This document shows, one piece after another, positions 26,021 to 35,640 of a stretch of 64,000 nt of DNA. This DNA is from a bacterium SCSIO 12827 (GTDB lineage Bacteria > Pseudomonadota > Alphaproteobacteria > Rhodospirillales > Casp-alpha2), in NCBI GenBank assembly GCA_024397995.1, contig CP073746.1, forward strand, positions 2,911,501 to 2,975,500, in the 5' to 3' direction. The notes under the pieces were generated by a model. The model saw only the letters and a program-made list of their open reading frames with translations, ran no database searches and was not told the DNA's origin. A program made the translations under genes and the position numbers. Position 1 is the stretch's first letter. Each line of letters starts with the position of its first letter.

Positions 26021-26590
26021 TTAGTCCAGCATATACATGTCATCTCGCATTTCGCTCAGAAGGGCACGGCGCATTTCCATCTGATCGACAATGACGTCGG
26101 CGAGATCGGTCAGATACTGGCGGTCTTCCGGCGAGAAGAACTGCCGGGGATAGGTGTCGAGCAGACACAAAGCTCCCAACACGGCACCTTCACGGGTAAT
26201 CAGCGGGGCGCCGACGTAAAACCGCAGGCCGAATTCTCCCACAACGAAGGGGTTGTCCTTGAATCGGGAATCCTTGGCCGCATCCGGCACCATCATGACA
26301 CCTGTCTCGTTGATCGTATGCGCGCAGAACGTATCTTCGCGCGGTGCTTCCTTGAGTTCCACGCCGCTGGATGCCTTACACCACATACGATCCGCATCAA
26401 TCATCGCGATGACCGCCATTGGGACTCTGAAATGAACGGATGCCAGACGCGCGATTCTGTCAAATTGCACCTCTGGTGGCGTATTGAGAATCGCATGAGA
26501 ATGCAGAACCTCCAGGCGAAACTCCTCGTTCTCCGGCATGGGACATGGCGTACCCGCTTGTTTTTCCGTCGATATTCGAGCATGTGACAT
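26021..26590 (-). CDS. GAF domain protein
   Basis: Protein of 189 residues: a short N-terminal part, then one GAF domain (about residues 30-180; FDRIARLASVHFRVPMAVIAMIDADRMWCKAS and RFYVGAPLITREGAVLGALCLLD). Such stand-alone GAF proteins bind small ligands or act as redox or light sensors; none is implied here. ATG 26590 has a strong GAGGA 8 bases upstream; longer frames were rejected. The gene looks richer in A/T than its neighbours. It is convergent with the tmRNA and divergent from sspB. Confidence 0.8.
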   Translation of the reverse strand: MSHARISTEKQAGTPCPMPENEEFRLEVLHSHAILNTPPEVQFDRIARLASVHFRVPMAVIAMIDADRMWCKASSGVELKEAPREDTFCAHTINETGVMMVPDAAKDSRFKDNPFVVGEFGLRFYVGAPLITREGAVLGALCLLDTYPRQFFSPEDRQYLTDLADVIVDQMEMRRALLSEMRDDMYMLD

Positions 26591-26791
26591 TTTGAAATTT
26601 CCTCTTTTGCCGGCATCGCTCCCAACCATGCCGAGCCCCTCAAACAATCTCACCCCGAAAAAAAGCAATTTCCGTGCCATAGACCTTTGTCCAGGGGTGG
26701 TCGGCCTGTCCGCTCCCGGTTCCCATGCCGCCGCATATCGGAAGTTCATTTACTCAAGACTCCGGCCTGCCTTCCCTGCTAAAAACGGGGC

Positions 26792-27298
26792 ATGGAAGAA
26801 AGCCCACTGAGATATGACGTCTGGATCGAAGATGCGCTGCGCACTGTGATCCGCAATGCCCTGGCCCACGCTGCGCGCGAGGGCCTGCCCGGCGAACACC
26901 ACTTTTACATCACCTTCCGCATGGAAGACCCCGGCGTCGTCGTGCCGCCCTACCTGCACGCCCAGCACCCGGAAGAGATGACCATCGTCATCCAGCACCA
27001 GTTCGACAATCTGCACGTCGATCAGGACGCGTTCGAAATCACCCTGTTCTTCAAGGGCAAGGGGGAGCGCCTGCGCGTTCCCTTCCGCGCCATCACCGCG
27101 TTCTCCGATCCGTCCGTCAACTTCGGCCTGCAGCTGAAGATGATCACGACGGACGAAGACGACGAAGAATTGGAAGACGACGGCATCTATGCGGAACAGG
27201 AAATCTCCCTGGATGCTTCTAATTCCGACGCGACCGAGGATGACGGCGACGGCAAGATGGGCGAAGTGATCGCGCTCGACACATTTCGCAAGAAATAG
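26792..27298 (+). CDS. sspB: SspB-type ClpXP adaptor protein
   Basis: Delivers tmRNA-tagged peptides to ClpXP. The 168 residues have the alphaproteobacterial SspB core (YDVWIEDALRTVIRNAL near the start, then HFYITFRMEDPGVVVPPYL and VPFRAITAFSDPSVNFGLQL), a long acidic linker (about 120-155, rich in Asp/Glu) and the C-terminal ClpX-binding tail (EVIALDTFRKK). Its position about 0.9 kb from ssrA fits its job. Confidence 0.93.
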   Translation: MEESPLRYDVWIEDALRTVIRNALAHAAREGLPGEHHFYITFRMEDPGVVVPPYLHAQHPEEMTIVIQHQFDNLHVDQDAFEITLFFKGKGERLRVPFRAITAFSDPSVNFGLQLKMITTDEDDEELEDDGIYAEQEISLDASNSDATEDDGDGKMGEVIALDTFRKK

Positions 27299-27367
27299 CC
27301 AGCCGCGCATCCGGGGCCGAACCGACTTTTAAAGACGAAACCTATTCTAGCTTCGAGGACTGCGACG

Positions 27368-28993
27368 ATGACCTTTGAACATCACACGATGTTTCCCCTG
27401 GGTCCGGACCAAACCCCCTACAAGAAAATCATGGACGGCGGCGTCACCACCCAGGAAGTGGCCGGCCGCACGGTGCTGACCGTCGAACCCGAGGCCATCA
27501 CCGAACTCACCAAGCAGGCCTTTCACGACATTTCCCACCTGCTGCGCCCGGCCCACTTGGCTCAGTTGCGCAAGATCCTCGATGATCCGGAAGCCTCCGA
27601 CAACGACCGCTTCGTCGCGCTCGACCTTTTGAAGAACGCCAACATCGCCGCCGGCGGCGTGCTGCCCATGTGTCAGGACACGGGCACGGCCATCGTCATG
27701 GGCAAGAAGGGGCAGAACGTGTTCACCGGCTTCGACGACGAGGCGGCGATCGCCGAAGGCGTCATGAAGACCTTCACGGAAACCAACCTGCGCTATTCCC
27801 AGGTCACGCCCGTCGACATGTTCACCGAGAAAAATACGGGCAACAACCTGCCGGCGCAGATCGAGATCTATGCCGAGCCGGGCGACGCCTACAAATTCCA
27901 GTTCATCGCCAAGGGCGGCGGCTCGGCCAACAAGACCTTCCTGTTCCAGGAAACCAAGGCGCTGTTGAACCCCACCGGCCTGATGAACTTCATGGACGAA
28001 AAAATTCGCACCCTCGGCACCGCCGCCTGCCCGCCCTATCACCTGGCGGTCGTCATCGGCGGCACCTCGGCGGAACTGACGCTGAAGACCGTCAAGCTGG
28101 CCTCGACCAAGTATCTGGACGAATTGCCCACGCAAGGCGGCGAATTCGGCCAGGCGTTCCGGGACCTGGAATGGGAAGAAAAAATCCACGAACTGACCCG
28201 CACCATGGGCATCGGCGCCCAGTTCGGCGGCAAGTACTTCTGCCATGATGTGCGCGTCATCCGCCTGCCACGCCATGGCGCAAGCTGCCCCGTCGGCATC
28301 GGCGTGTCGTGCTCCGCCGACCGCCAGGCCAAGGGCAAGATCACCAAGGACGGCGTGTTTTTGGAGGAATTGGAGGCCAATCCCGCCAAGTACCTGCCCG
28401 AGGTCACGGAAGAAGATCTGAAAAGCGAGGTCGTGGCCATCGACCTGAACCGGCCCATGGCCGAGGTCTTGAAGGAACTCTCCAAGCATCCGGTGAAGAC
28501 CCGGGTCATGCTGTCCGGCTCCCTCATCGTGGCGCGCGATATCGCCCATGCCAAGTTGAAGGAACGCCTGGACGCGGGCGAGGGCCTGCCCCAGTACTTC
28601 AAGGACCACGGCGTCTATTACGCTGGCCCGGCAAAAACGCCGGAAGGCTATGCCTCGGGCTCGTTCGGGCCGACGACGGCGGGTCGCATGGATTCCTATG
28701 TGGAGCAATTCCAAGCCGCCGGCGGATCCATGATCATGCTGGCCAAGGGCAACCGGTCGCAGCAGGTAACCGATGCCTGTCGCAAGTACGGTGGGTTCTA
28801 TCTGGGGTCCATCGGTGGCCCGGCGGCGCGCCTGGCCCAGGACTGCATCACCAAGGTCGAAGTTGTCGAATATCCCGAACTGGGCATGGAAGCGATCTGG
28901 AAGATCGAGATCAAGGACTTCCCCGCCTTCATCGTCGTCGATGACAAGGGCAACGACTTTTTCGCCGAATTCAAGCGTCCGAAGGCGGCCTGA
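27368..28993 (+). CDS. class I fumarate hydratase (iron-sulfur)
   Basis: Reversible hydration of fumarate to malate with a [4Fe-4S] cluster. The 541 residues match the single-chain FumA/FumB type: alpha domain with [12 protein letters not shown], the central [13 protein letters not shown], the cluster-region cysteines in [21 protein letters not shown], and a C-terminal beta domain with [11 protein letters not shown]. Start ATG 27368 follows GAGGA. It is 31 bases upstream of a class II fumarase. Confidence 0.95.
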   Translation: MTFEHHTMFPLGPDQTPYKKIMDGGVTTQEVAGRTVLTVEPEAITELTKQAFHDISHLLRPAHLAQLRKILDDPEASDNDRFVALDLLKNANIAAGGVLPMCQDTGTAIVMGKKGQNVFTGFDDEAAIAEGVMKTFTETNLRYSQVTPVDMFTEKNTGNNLPAQIEIYAEPGDAYKFQFIAKGGGSANKTFLFQETKALLNPTGLMNFMDEKIRTLGTAACPPYHLAVVIGGTSAELTLKTVKLASTKYLDELPTQGGEFGQAFRDLEWEEKIHELTRTMGIGAQFGGKYFCHDVRVIRLPRHGASCPVGIGVSCSADRQAKGKITKDGVFLEELEANPAKYLPEVTEEDLKSEVVAIDLNRPMAEVLKELSKHPVKTRVMLSGSLIVARDIAHAKLKERLDAGEGLPQYFKDHGVYYAGPAKTPEGYASGSFGPTTAGRMDSYVEQFQAAGGSMIMLAKGNRSQQVTDACRKYGGFYLGSIGGPAARLAQDCITKVEVVEYPELGMEAIWKIEIKDFPAFIVVDDKGNDFFAEFKRPKAA

Positions 28994-29024
28994 GCCGCCC
29001 GCACATCAAGGGAGGCTCGTCGCC

Positions 29025-30428
29025 ATGGACGAAAGCAAAATCCACCGCATCGAGAAAGACACCATCGGCGACGTCCGAGTGCCCACCGACAAATACTGGG
29101 GGGCGCAGACCCAGCGCGCCCTGGAAAACTTCCCCATCGGCGAGGGCACCATGCCGACGGCGTTGATCCATGCCTTCGCCCGGCAGAAACAGGCCGCCGC
29201 GCGGGCCAACATGAAACTGGGCAAGCTGGATGCCAAGATCGGTGACGCCATCGATCAGGCGGCCGGCGAGGTCGCGGCCGGCGACTGGGACGCCCATTTC
29301 CCCCTGCCCGTGTGGCAGACCGGGTCCGGCACCCAGACCAACATGAACCTGAACGAGGTCATCGCCAACCGGGCCATTGAAATCCTGGGCGGTACCTTGG
29401 GGTCCAAGGACCCGGTCCATCCCAACGACCACGTCAACATGTCCCAGTCGTCCAACGACAGCATGCCGACGGCCATGCACATGGCCCTGGCGCTGGAATG
29501 CCACAACCGCCTGCTGCCGGCGTTGGAGGGCATGGAAGCGGTGTTGCTGGAAAAATCCAAGGCCTTTCACGACGTCATCAAGATCGGGCGCACCCATCTG
29601 CAGGATGCGACGCCGCTCCGGCTCGGCTCCGAATTCGGCGCCTATGCCCATCAGACTCGCCAGAACATCGAACGCCTGCACAAGTCCCTGGCGCAGATTT
29701 ACGAGCTGGCCCAGGGCGGCACCGCCGTGGGCTCGGGCATCAACGCGCCCAAGGGCTTCGACGCCGCCTTCTGCGCCGAGGCCGCGGAGCTGACCGGCCT
29801 GCCGTTCAAGCCCTGCCCGGACAAGTTCTATGCCCTGGCCGCCCATGACGCCCTGGTCAACCTGTCGGGCAAGCTCAACACCATCGCCGTGACCAACCAC
29901 AAGATCGCCGACGATATCCGGCTGCTCGCCTCGGGCCCGCGCTCGGGCCTGGCCGAACTAATCCTGCCGGCCAACGAGCCGGGATCGTCGATCATGCCGG
30001 GCAAGGTCAACCCGACCCAGGCCGAAGCCCTGACCCAGGTCGCCGCCCGCGTCATGGGCAACCATGTGACCGTGACCTTCGCGTCCAGCCACGGGCATCT
30101 GCAATTGAACGTCTACAAGCCGGTGATCGTCGCCACGCATCTGGAATCCATCCGCCTGCTGTCCGACGCCATGGCCAGTTTCACGGAACGCTGCCTGAAA
30201 GGCATCGAGCCCAACCGCGAGGTCATCACCCGCCATCTCAACAACTCGCTGATGCTGGTGACGGCGCTGAACCCGCATATCGGCTACGACAAGGCGGCCG
30301 AGATCGCCAAGAAGGCGCACAAGGACGGCTCGACCCTGCGCGAAGCTGCAGAGGCCCTCGGCATCCTCACGGGCGCCGAATTCGACAAACTGGTCAATCC
30401 GAAGGACATGCTGGGAGAAGACGATTGA
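29025..30428 (+). CDS. fumC: class II fumarate hydratase
   Basis: Oxygen-stable, cofactor-free fumarase of the aspartase/fumarase superfamily, 467 residues. Motifs: [38 protein letters not shown] and the signature [16 protein letters not shown] 29025 has GGGAGG upstream. It directly follows the iron-dependent fumarase, giving an iron-independent back-up in the same transcript. Its stop codon overlaps the TTG start of the SDR gene. Confidence 0.96.
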   Translation: MDESKIHRIEKDTIGDVRVPTDKYWGAQTQRALENFPIGEGTMPTALIHAFARQKQAAARANMKLGKLDAKIGDAIDQAAGEVAAGDWDAHFPLPVWQTGSGTQTNMNLNEVIANRAIEILGGTLGSKDPVHPNDHVNMSQSSNDSMPTAMHMALALECHNRLLPALEGMEAVLLEKSKAFHDVIKIGRTHLQDATPLRLGSEFGAYAHQTRQNIERLHKSLAQIYELAQGGTAVGSGINAPKGFDAAFCAEAAELTGLPFKPCPDKFYALAAHDALVNLSGKLNTIAVTNHKIADDIRLLASGPRSGLAELILPANEPGSSIMPGKVNPTQAEALTQVAARVMGNHVTVTFASSHGHLQLNVYKPVIVATHLESIRLLSDAMASFTERCLKGIEPNREVITRHLNNSLMLVTALNPHIGYDKAAEIAKKAHKDGSTLREAAEALGILTGAEFDKLVNPKDMLGEDD

Positions 30429-31162
30429 GCGACAAGGTCACCATCATCACCGGCGCCAGCCGGGGCATCGGCCGCGCGACGGCGATCCTCGCCGCCAAGG
30501 CCGGGCACGCGGTCTGCGTCAACTATGTCTCCGACAAGACGGCTGCTGACGCCGTGGTCAAGGAAATCACCGATGCCGGTGGCAAGGCCATCGCCGTTGC
30601 CGCCGACACAGGCGTCGAGGCCGACGTGATCCGGATGTTCGAGACCGTGGACAAGGAACTGGGCACCGTCACCGGCTTGGTCAGCAATGCCGGCATTCAC
30701 GGGCCGCGCGGGCCGGTCAAGGACCTGACCGCCGACGACATCCGCCGCGTGCTGGAGGTCAACGTGCTGGGCCTGTTCCTATGCGCTCAGCAGGCGGTCA
30801 AACGCATGTCGACGGACAACGGCGGGGCGGGTGGCGCCATCGTCAACATCTCCTCGGGTGCCGCGACCATCGGCGCGCCCGGCGGCGGCGTGCTTTACGC
30901 CGCGTCCAAGGGGGCCGTGAACAGCTTTTCCACCGGGCTGGCCCAGGAAGTCGTCCGCCAGGGCATCCGGGTCAACACGGTGGCCCCCGGCCTGACGGAA
31001 ACGGACATGACCCGCGATAGTCTGGATAAACGGGCGCCGGCCACGCCACTCGGCCGCGCCGGCAAGCCGGAAGAAATCGCCCAGGGGATCATGTTCCTTC
31101 TGTCGGACGAGGCTTCCTATATTTCCTGCGCCAATCTGCGGGTGTCCGGCGGCAAGCCTTGA
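30425..31162 (+). CDS. short-chain dehydrogenase/reductase
   Basis: Classical SDR oxidoreductase of 245 residues. NAD(P)-binding GASRGIGRA near residue 11, NAG at about 88, the catalytic Ser ([10 protein letters not shown]) and YAASKGA (Tyr and Lys) are all present. The second glycine-motif context and NYVSDK suggest NADP. It starts with TTG overlapping the fumC stop (TTGA), implying coupling. Substrate unknown; similar proteins are often annotated as sugar or 3-oxoacyl reductases. Confidence 0.88.
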   Translation: MSDKVTIITGASRGIGRATAILAAKAGHAVCVNYVSDKTAADAVVKEITDAGGKAIAVAADTGVEADVIRMFETVDKELGTVTGLVSNAGIHGPRGPVKDLTADDIRRVLEVNVLGLFLCAQQAVKRMSTDNGGAGGAIVNISSGAATIGAPGGGVLYAASKGAVNSFSTGLAQEVVRQGIRVNTVAPGLTETDMTRDSLDKRAPATPLGRAGKPEEIAQGIMFLLSDEASYISCANLRVSGGKP

Positions 31163-31605
31163 AATGCAGCGTCATCGTCCGCGCCATGGACGCCGCCGAC
31201 CTGGAGGTCGTGCGGCGCCTGATGGCGCAATTGGACTATGACATCGCGGCGGACGATCTCGCGGCGCGCTTCGCCGCCGTCACGGGCAAGGCCGACCATG
31301 CGGTCCTGGTCGCCGAGCGGGGCGGCCTGCTGCTGGGCCTGGTGCATGTGTTCGCCCGCGCCGCCCTGGAAAAGCCCGTGGAAGCGGTCATCCAGTCCCT
31401 GGTGGTCGACACCCGGGCGCGCGGCGCCGGCATCGGTCGCACCCTCATGGAACGGGCGGAAGGCTGGGCGCGGGCGCGGGGGCTTGCCTCCGTCGCGCTC
31501 TACACCAACGTGACCCGGGCCGACGCCCGGGCCTTCTATGCCCGCCTGGGCTACGGCGAAGCGGCGCAGTCGGCCTTGCTGCGAAAATCCCTGGGCGCGG
31601 CATGA
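31159..31605 (+). CDS. GNAT family N-acetyltransferase
   Basis: Acetyl-CoA-dependent acyltransferase fold, 148 residues. The acetyl-CoA site appears as VVDTRARGAGIGRTLMERAEGWARARG (Q/RxxGxG/A motif) followed by ARAFYARLGYGE. The substrate is unknown. It again starts with TTG overlapping the SDR stop (TTGA); an internal ATG at 31186 is the alternative start. It overlaps the next gene by 4 bases. Confidence 0.83.
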   Translation: MKCSVIVRAMDAADLEVVRRLMAQLDYDIAADDLAARFAAVTGKADHAVLVAERGGLLLGLVHVFARAALEKPVEAVIQSLVVDTRARGAGIGRTLMERAEGWARARGLASVALYTNVTRADARAFYARLGYGEAAQSALLRKSLGAA

Positions 31606-32231
31606 CCAAGATCGTCTTCACCGGCCCCAAGTCCGCCCCCCTGACCGTGGCATTGGCGCATGGCGCCGGTGCCCCCATGGACAGCCCCTACATGGAGGCC
31701 TTCGGCGAAGGTCTGGCGGCGCGCGGGCTGCGGTGCGCCCGGTTCGAATTCCCCTATATGGCGCAGCGCCGCGACGACGGGAAGAAACGCCCGCCCAATC
31801 CGGCGCGGGTGCTGCTGGAAACCTGGCGCGAGGTGATTGATGAGATCGGCCCGGACAAGCTGGTGATCGGCGGCAAGTCCATGGGCGGGCGCATGGCTTC
31901 CATGATCGCCGCCGACTTGGAATCCGAAGGTAACCCGGTGCGCGGCGTGGTTTGCCTGGGCTATCCGTTCCACCCGCCGGGCAAGCCGGAAAAGCTGCGC
32001 ACGGCGCATCTGGAAACACTTACGACGCCAACCCTGATCTGCCAAGGTGCCCGCGACCCCTTCGGCACGGCCGAAGAGGTTCCCGCCTATCCCCTGTCAA
32101 AGGCCATTCAGCTTGAATGGCTGGCAGACGGCGATCACGGGTTCAAACCGCGCAAGGCGTCGGGGAGAACGGAACAGCAGAACTGGGATGCGGCCCTCGA
32201 CGCCATCCAGGCGTTCTGCACCAAACTGTAA
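31602..32231 (+). CDS. KANL3/TEX30-type alpha/beta hydrolase
   Basis: Small alpha/beta hydrolase of 209 residues. The opening LAHGAGAPMDSPYM, the nucleophile motif GKSMGGR (Ser93), the RDPFG acid region and DGDHGFKP (His) give a full catalytic triad in the KANL3/TEX30-like family. No substrate is known for the bacterial members. ATG 31602 overlaps the GNAT stop. Confidence 0.85.
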   Translation: MTKIVFTGPKSAPLTVALAHGAGAPMDSPYMEAFGEGLAARGLRCARFEFPYMAQRRDDGKKRPPNPARVLLETWREVIDEIGPDKLVIGGKSMGGRMASMIAADLESEGNPVRGVVCLGYPFHPPGKPEKLRTAHLETLTTPTLICQGARDPFGTAEEVPAYPLSKAIQLEWLADGDHGFKPRKASGRTEQQNWDAALDAIQAFCTKL

Positions 32232-32244
32232 AGGAACGCCGGCC

Positions 32245-32661
32245 ATGACCGTTTCCGGACTCGATCATTTCAACCTCCGCGCCCAGGACATGGACGCGAT
32301 GCGCGACTTTTTCGTTGATGTCATCGGCCTGACGGTCGGCGATCGGCCGAATTTTCCGTTTCCCGGATACTGGCTTTACGGCACGGAGGGATCGGGTGCC
32401 ATCGTGCATCTGGTTCCCGGTGACCGGGAGCGCAATTACGTCGTCGGCCACGGTGCCGGACAAGGCAACGGCGCCCAGGACGGCACCGGCGTGGTCGATC
32501 ATCTGGCCTTCAAGGGCACGGATGCCGACGGCCTGATCGCGCGCCTTACGGCCCGCGGCATTGACCATACGGCACGCGAACTGCCCGGTGGCGCGGCACG
32601 GCAGATCTTCTGCGCCGGCCCCGAAGGCGTGATTATCGAGGTCGTGATCCCGACGCCCTAG
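32245..32661 (+). CDS. VOC (glyoxalase/bleomycin resistance-like) protein
   Basis: Metal-binding betaalphabetabetabeta fold, 138 residues: LDHFNLRAQDMDAMRDFF at the start (His ligand) and IVHLV, VVDHLAFKG and GVIIEVVIP further on, supplying further possible ligands. ATG 32245 has AAGGAA at good spacing. Last gene of the fumarase-SDR-GNAT-hydrolase run; its stop overlaps that of the convergent PhnB-like gene. Confidence 0.87.
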   Translation: MTVSGLDHFNLRAQDMDAMRDFFVDVIGLTVGDRPNFPFPGYWLYGTEGSGAIVHLVPGDRERNYVVGHGAGQGNGAQDGTGVVDHLAFKGTDADGLIARLTARGIDHTARELPGGAARQIFCAGPEGVIIEVVIPTP

Positions 32662-33143
32662 TCGTTCTCGGCGCACATGCCGCCTGCGGCCATGGCCTCT
32701 TCAAAACCCTTTTGGATTTCCGCCTCCGTCAGGTCGCGGGTGTGGGTCATGAGGCTCCACTGATGACCGAAGGGGTCTTCGACACTTCCCATGCGGTCGC
32801 CCCAGAACATGTCCGAAACCGGCATCTTGGGCGTCGCCCCCGCGTCGACGGCGCGGGCGAAGGCGGCGTCCACATCGGCCACGTACAGCGTGATGGTGCC
32901 GGTCACCCCACCCAATGCCTTCGGGTCCTTGGTACCCCATTGGGGGCTGGCATCGGACATCATGATATGGGCGCCGCCGATGGTGATCTCCGCATGACCG
33001 AGGCGGTCCGTCCCCGGCATTGGCAGGCGCATGACCTCGACCGCGCCGAAGGCCTTTTTATAGAATTCGATGGCTTGGGCAGCGCCATCGACGATGATGT
33101 AGGGCGTGACGGCGGTGTAGCCGTCGGGGATCGGTTTGACCAT
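32658..33143 (-). CDS. PhnB-like VOC family protein
   Basis: Second VOC-fold protein, 161 residues, of the PhnB/YqjZ-like glyoxalase group (YTAVTPYIIVDGAAQAIEFYKKAFGAVEV, then DPFGHQWSLMTHTRDLT). Members of this group usually lack a known substrate. RBS AGGGAAG lies upstream of ATG 33143. It is convergent with and unrelated in detail to the other VOC gene. Confidence 0.87.
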   Translation of the reverse strand: MVKPIPDGYTAVTPYIIVDGAAQAIEFYKKAFGAVEVMRLPMPGTDRLGHAEITIGGAHIMMSDASPQWGTKDPKALGGVTGTITLYVADVDAAFARAVDAGATPKMPVSDMFWGDRMGSVEDPFGHQWSLMTHTRDLTEAEIQKGFEEAMAAGGMCAEND

Positions 33144-33248
33144 GACAGTTCTTCCCTAATATAGAACAAAAAGGGAACATAAATCATTCCCACAAGGCTT
33201 GCAAGTGACCGAAACATGACGGCCCACCTGTCGAAAGGCGGGAGCGGT

Positions 33249-33884
33249 CTATTTTCCGGGCAGCTTCGGCGCGGTATCGCGGAAGCTCTGGACCGTCGTC
33301 ATGTTCGTATACCAGGCCGACAGGTTCTCCAGGCCGGACAGCAGCTTCTGCCCCTCGGGTGTCATCTTCACATAATAGATGGCGGGGGCCAGAAACAGGT
33401 CGGCCAGGGTCATCTCCTCACCGACCATCCACCGCTGACCGCGCAGTTCCTTGTCGACGACGGAAAGATACTTTTCGACCTTCGGCAGATGCGCCTGAAC
33501 CTCGCTTTCGTCGGCCCGCTTGCCCTGCATGGGGGCGATCAGGCGGGGAAAGATCAGGCCCTTGAACAGATTGGGATAGCCTTCGTCCAGGTAAAGGCTG
33601 ATGCGCTGGAACATATCCGCCTTTTCCACGGCATCGCGTGGCTGAAGCTGCGGGTCCGAGGCATATTCCTCGTCGATATAGACGCAGATCGCGAGAGTTT
33701 CGTACAGATGCAAATCAGCGTCGCGGATGGCCGGAACCTTGCCGAAGGGATGCTCGTGCTTTTGCTCGTCGGAGCCAGGCATGTATTCGTAAATGCGGTA
33801 GGTTTCCTCCTTCTCCTCCAGGCACATGCGCACCGTTCGGGTAAAGGGGCTGATCGTGGTACCGTAGATCGTCAGATCCGACAT
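33249..33884 (-). CDS. glutathione S-transferase family protein
   Basis: Two-domain GST, 211 residues. N-terminal thioredoxin-like domain with TTISPFTRTVRMCLEE (catalytic Ser/Thr region), cis-proline in HPFGKVPAIRD and the glutathione-binding YETLAI. Helical C-terminal domain with MTLADLFLAP. RBS GAGGAGG before ATG 33884. Substrate unknown. Confidence 0.9.
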   Translation of the reverse strand: MSDLTIYGTTISPFTRTVRMCLEEKEETYRIYEYMPGSDEQKHEHPFGKVPAIRDADLHLYETLAICVYIDEEYASDPQLQPRDAVEKADMFQRISLYLDEGYPNLFKGLIFPRLIAPMQGKRADESEVQAHLPKVEKYLSVVDKELRGQRWMVGEEMTLADLFLAPAIYYVKMTPEGQKLLSGLENLSAWYTNMTTVQSFRDTAPKLPGK

Positions 33885-33977
33885 TGAAGCGGCCTCCTCG
33901 AGAAATTTTTTTCGTGTTTAGCGCGAAAAGAGTGCCGCGAGGACCCCATACTGGCAAGGGAAAAGCACGTTACACCG

Positions 33978-34220
33978 ATGAGCAGACCCCCGTCTTCCCA
34001 ACCCCGCCGCGATCTCACTCGCCTGGCCAAGCGCTCGATCCTGGTCGCCGGCCATCACACCAGCCTGACCCTGGAGGATGCGTTCTGGGAGACCCTCAAG
34101 GAGATCGCCGCCGCACGGGAGGTATCCGTCAACGCCCTGGTCACGGAGATCGATGCCGGACGCACGGGAAATTTGTCCAGCGCTGTCCGCGTTTTCATCC
34201 TGCAGACCCTGCGGGATTAA
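33978..34220 (+). CDS. RHH_4 ribbon-helix-helix domain protein
   Basis: Small 80-residue protein of the RHH_4 family common in alphaproteobacteria: a beta strand in KRSILVAGHHTSLTLEDAFW followed by two helices (LKEIAAAREVSVNALVTEID). These are presumed DNA-binding regulators; targets are unknown. Single gene on the plus strand; its stop overlaps the stop of a convergent small membrane gene. Confidence 0.85.
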   Translation: MSRPPSSQPRRDLTRLAKRSILVAGHHTSLTLEDAFWETLKEIAAAREVSVNALVTEIDAGRTGNLSSAVRVFILQTLRD

Positions 34221-34411
34221 CGCCTGCGCCGGCGCAGCCAGGCGGCCACCCCGAAACAACCCAACGCCGCAAAGGCGAACCCCGCGACCCGCACCAATCC
34301 CCGTGTCGGCATGTCGCCATATTGCCAGGCGCCGCCGTCCCACCACAAACCGGCAGCGGCAGCCAGAGCCAAAAGCGCAACGCAGGCACCGATCCGCGCG
34401 ACCCTTCTCAT
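34217..34411 (-). CDS. small two-span membrane protein, unknown
   Basis: Protein of 64 residues with two hydrophobic segments (about 8-24 and 38-58) and an Arg-rich end. It starts inside the end of the alpha/beta hydrolase gene (4-base ATGA overlap), so it is likely translated together with it. I do not recognise a family. Confidence 0.6.
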   Translation of the reverse strand: MRRVARIGACVALLALAAAAGLWWDGGAWQYGDMPTRGLVRVAGFAFAALGCFGVAAWLRRRRR

Positions 34412-35619
34412 GGCCGCACCTTTCCGTCGCCGTTGATGGCTTCCATAATGTGTTTCACCGCCCAGCCGGAAATTTTGTGCCGGGCATGGGTTTCGTCAAA
34501 CAGCACCAGATGACTGCCGCCCAGGTTCCGGGCGCTTTCCGTAAGTAAGCCTGCGTACAGGGTCGGACGCGGGCCATAGAAACAACAGCGGTCGAAACGA
34601 TTGAATATCTGTACCTGGCGACGGCCCGGACGATCCGCCCCCATGACGGCGAGATCAAGCACCCCGGTAATGTCCGCCAAGCCCTCGACGATTTCCCGCG
34701 CACTTTCCTCCTTGCCCCTGAGCAAGGCAAGCGGCAGCACCCCGGCCACGGGAAAACTGGCGTCGATGCGCGAGTCAATGGCAGCGCTGACCAGGGTGAT
34801 CCAAGCCCCCGACGAAACACCGATCATGGCTATTTGTTTGAACGGCTGTTGCGCCAGGGCGTAATTGACGGCGATCATCGGCGGCAGGAAGGCCACCGCA
34901 AGGTCTGTCGAGAACCGGGAATCCATCAATGGCCCGGCGCAATATCGATGCCAGTCGTAACAGGTATTGTCGCCGTAACCCGGCATGTTCATCGCGGCAA
35001 CGGTATAGCCGTCTTTAACCCATGCTTCGATCATGCGGTGCTGATCATGATAGGTCGCGGCCAGACCTTGGTGATAAAGGATCAGGCGCCCGTTGTCGGT
35101 TTTCGGCCGGAAATAGGCAATGGAATAGGGCCGCCAATTCTTGCTCAGGTAGCCGGTCAGCTCGTCAATCCCGGCAAGATTTTGCCAATCCCTGTAGTAG
35201 GCCGCTTCACAGGCAAGCGCGCGCATGATGATCGTATCGGTCCGCGACAACAGGCGCACAACAGCCGGACCGGTCGGCGATAGGCAATCATGATGTGGGC
35301 CTGGGTTTTTCTCGACGTCACGCATCACCCGCTGCGGCATCAGGTCATGGGGCAGGTCGGGTATCTTGAATATCCGTGCCACCAGATGCGCGCGCCGCTG
35401 GCGGATGACATCGGCATCGCGAACGGTCAGCCATTCCGATACGGGCAAGGCGGCCATATCCGCCGGGATGGCCCCAAACCGGGCGTCGGCCTCCGGGGCC
35501 AGGCGCTTGACCGCGACCCGCGTCGGATCCCAATAATACAACAACGCCAAAACGGCGCCGATCCCAAGGACCAGACCCAAGCCATCGAACAGTCGGGACA
35601 ATTGGGCCTGCCGCTTCAT
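34408..35619 (-). CDS. membrane-anchored alpha/beta hydrolase
   Basis: Protein of 403 residues with one N-terminal span (about 12-28) and a periplasmic alpha/beta hydrolase-like domain. The nucleophile motif is GVSSG (Ser269), and SHLVLFDETHARHK near the C-terminus supplies a plausible His. Six or more cysteines (for example in DNTCYDWHRYC and RCCFYG) suggest disulfides, consistent with export. I cannot name a substrate. It is 21 bases downstream of the AsmA gene and overlaps the small membrane gene. Confidence 0.7.
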   Translation of the reverse strand: MKRQAQLSRLFDGLGLVLGIGAVLALLYYWDPTRVAVKRLAPEADARFGAIPADMAALPVSEWLTVRDADVIRQRRAHLVARIFKIPDLPHDLMPQRVMRDVEKNPGPHHDCLSPTGPAVVRLLSRTDTIIMRALACEAAYYRDWQNLAGIDELTGYLSKNWRPYSIAYFRPKTDNGRLILYHQGLAATYHDQHRMIEAWVKDGYTVAAMNMPGYGDNTCYDWHRYCAGPLMDSRFSTDLAVAFLPPMIAVNYALAQQPFKQIAMIGVSSGAWITLVSAAIDSRIDASFPVAGVLPLALLRGKEESAREIVEGLADITGVLDLAVMGADRPGRRQVQIFNRFDRCCFYGPRPTLYAGLLTESARNLGGSHLVLFDETHARHKISGWAVKHIMEAINGDGKVRP

Positions 35620-35640
35620 GTCGATGCCCCGAAGTCCGTA

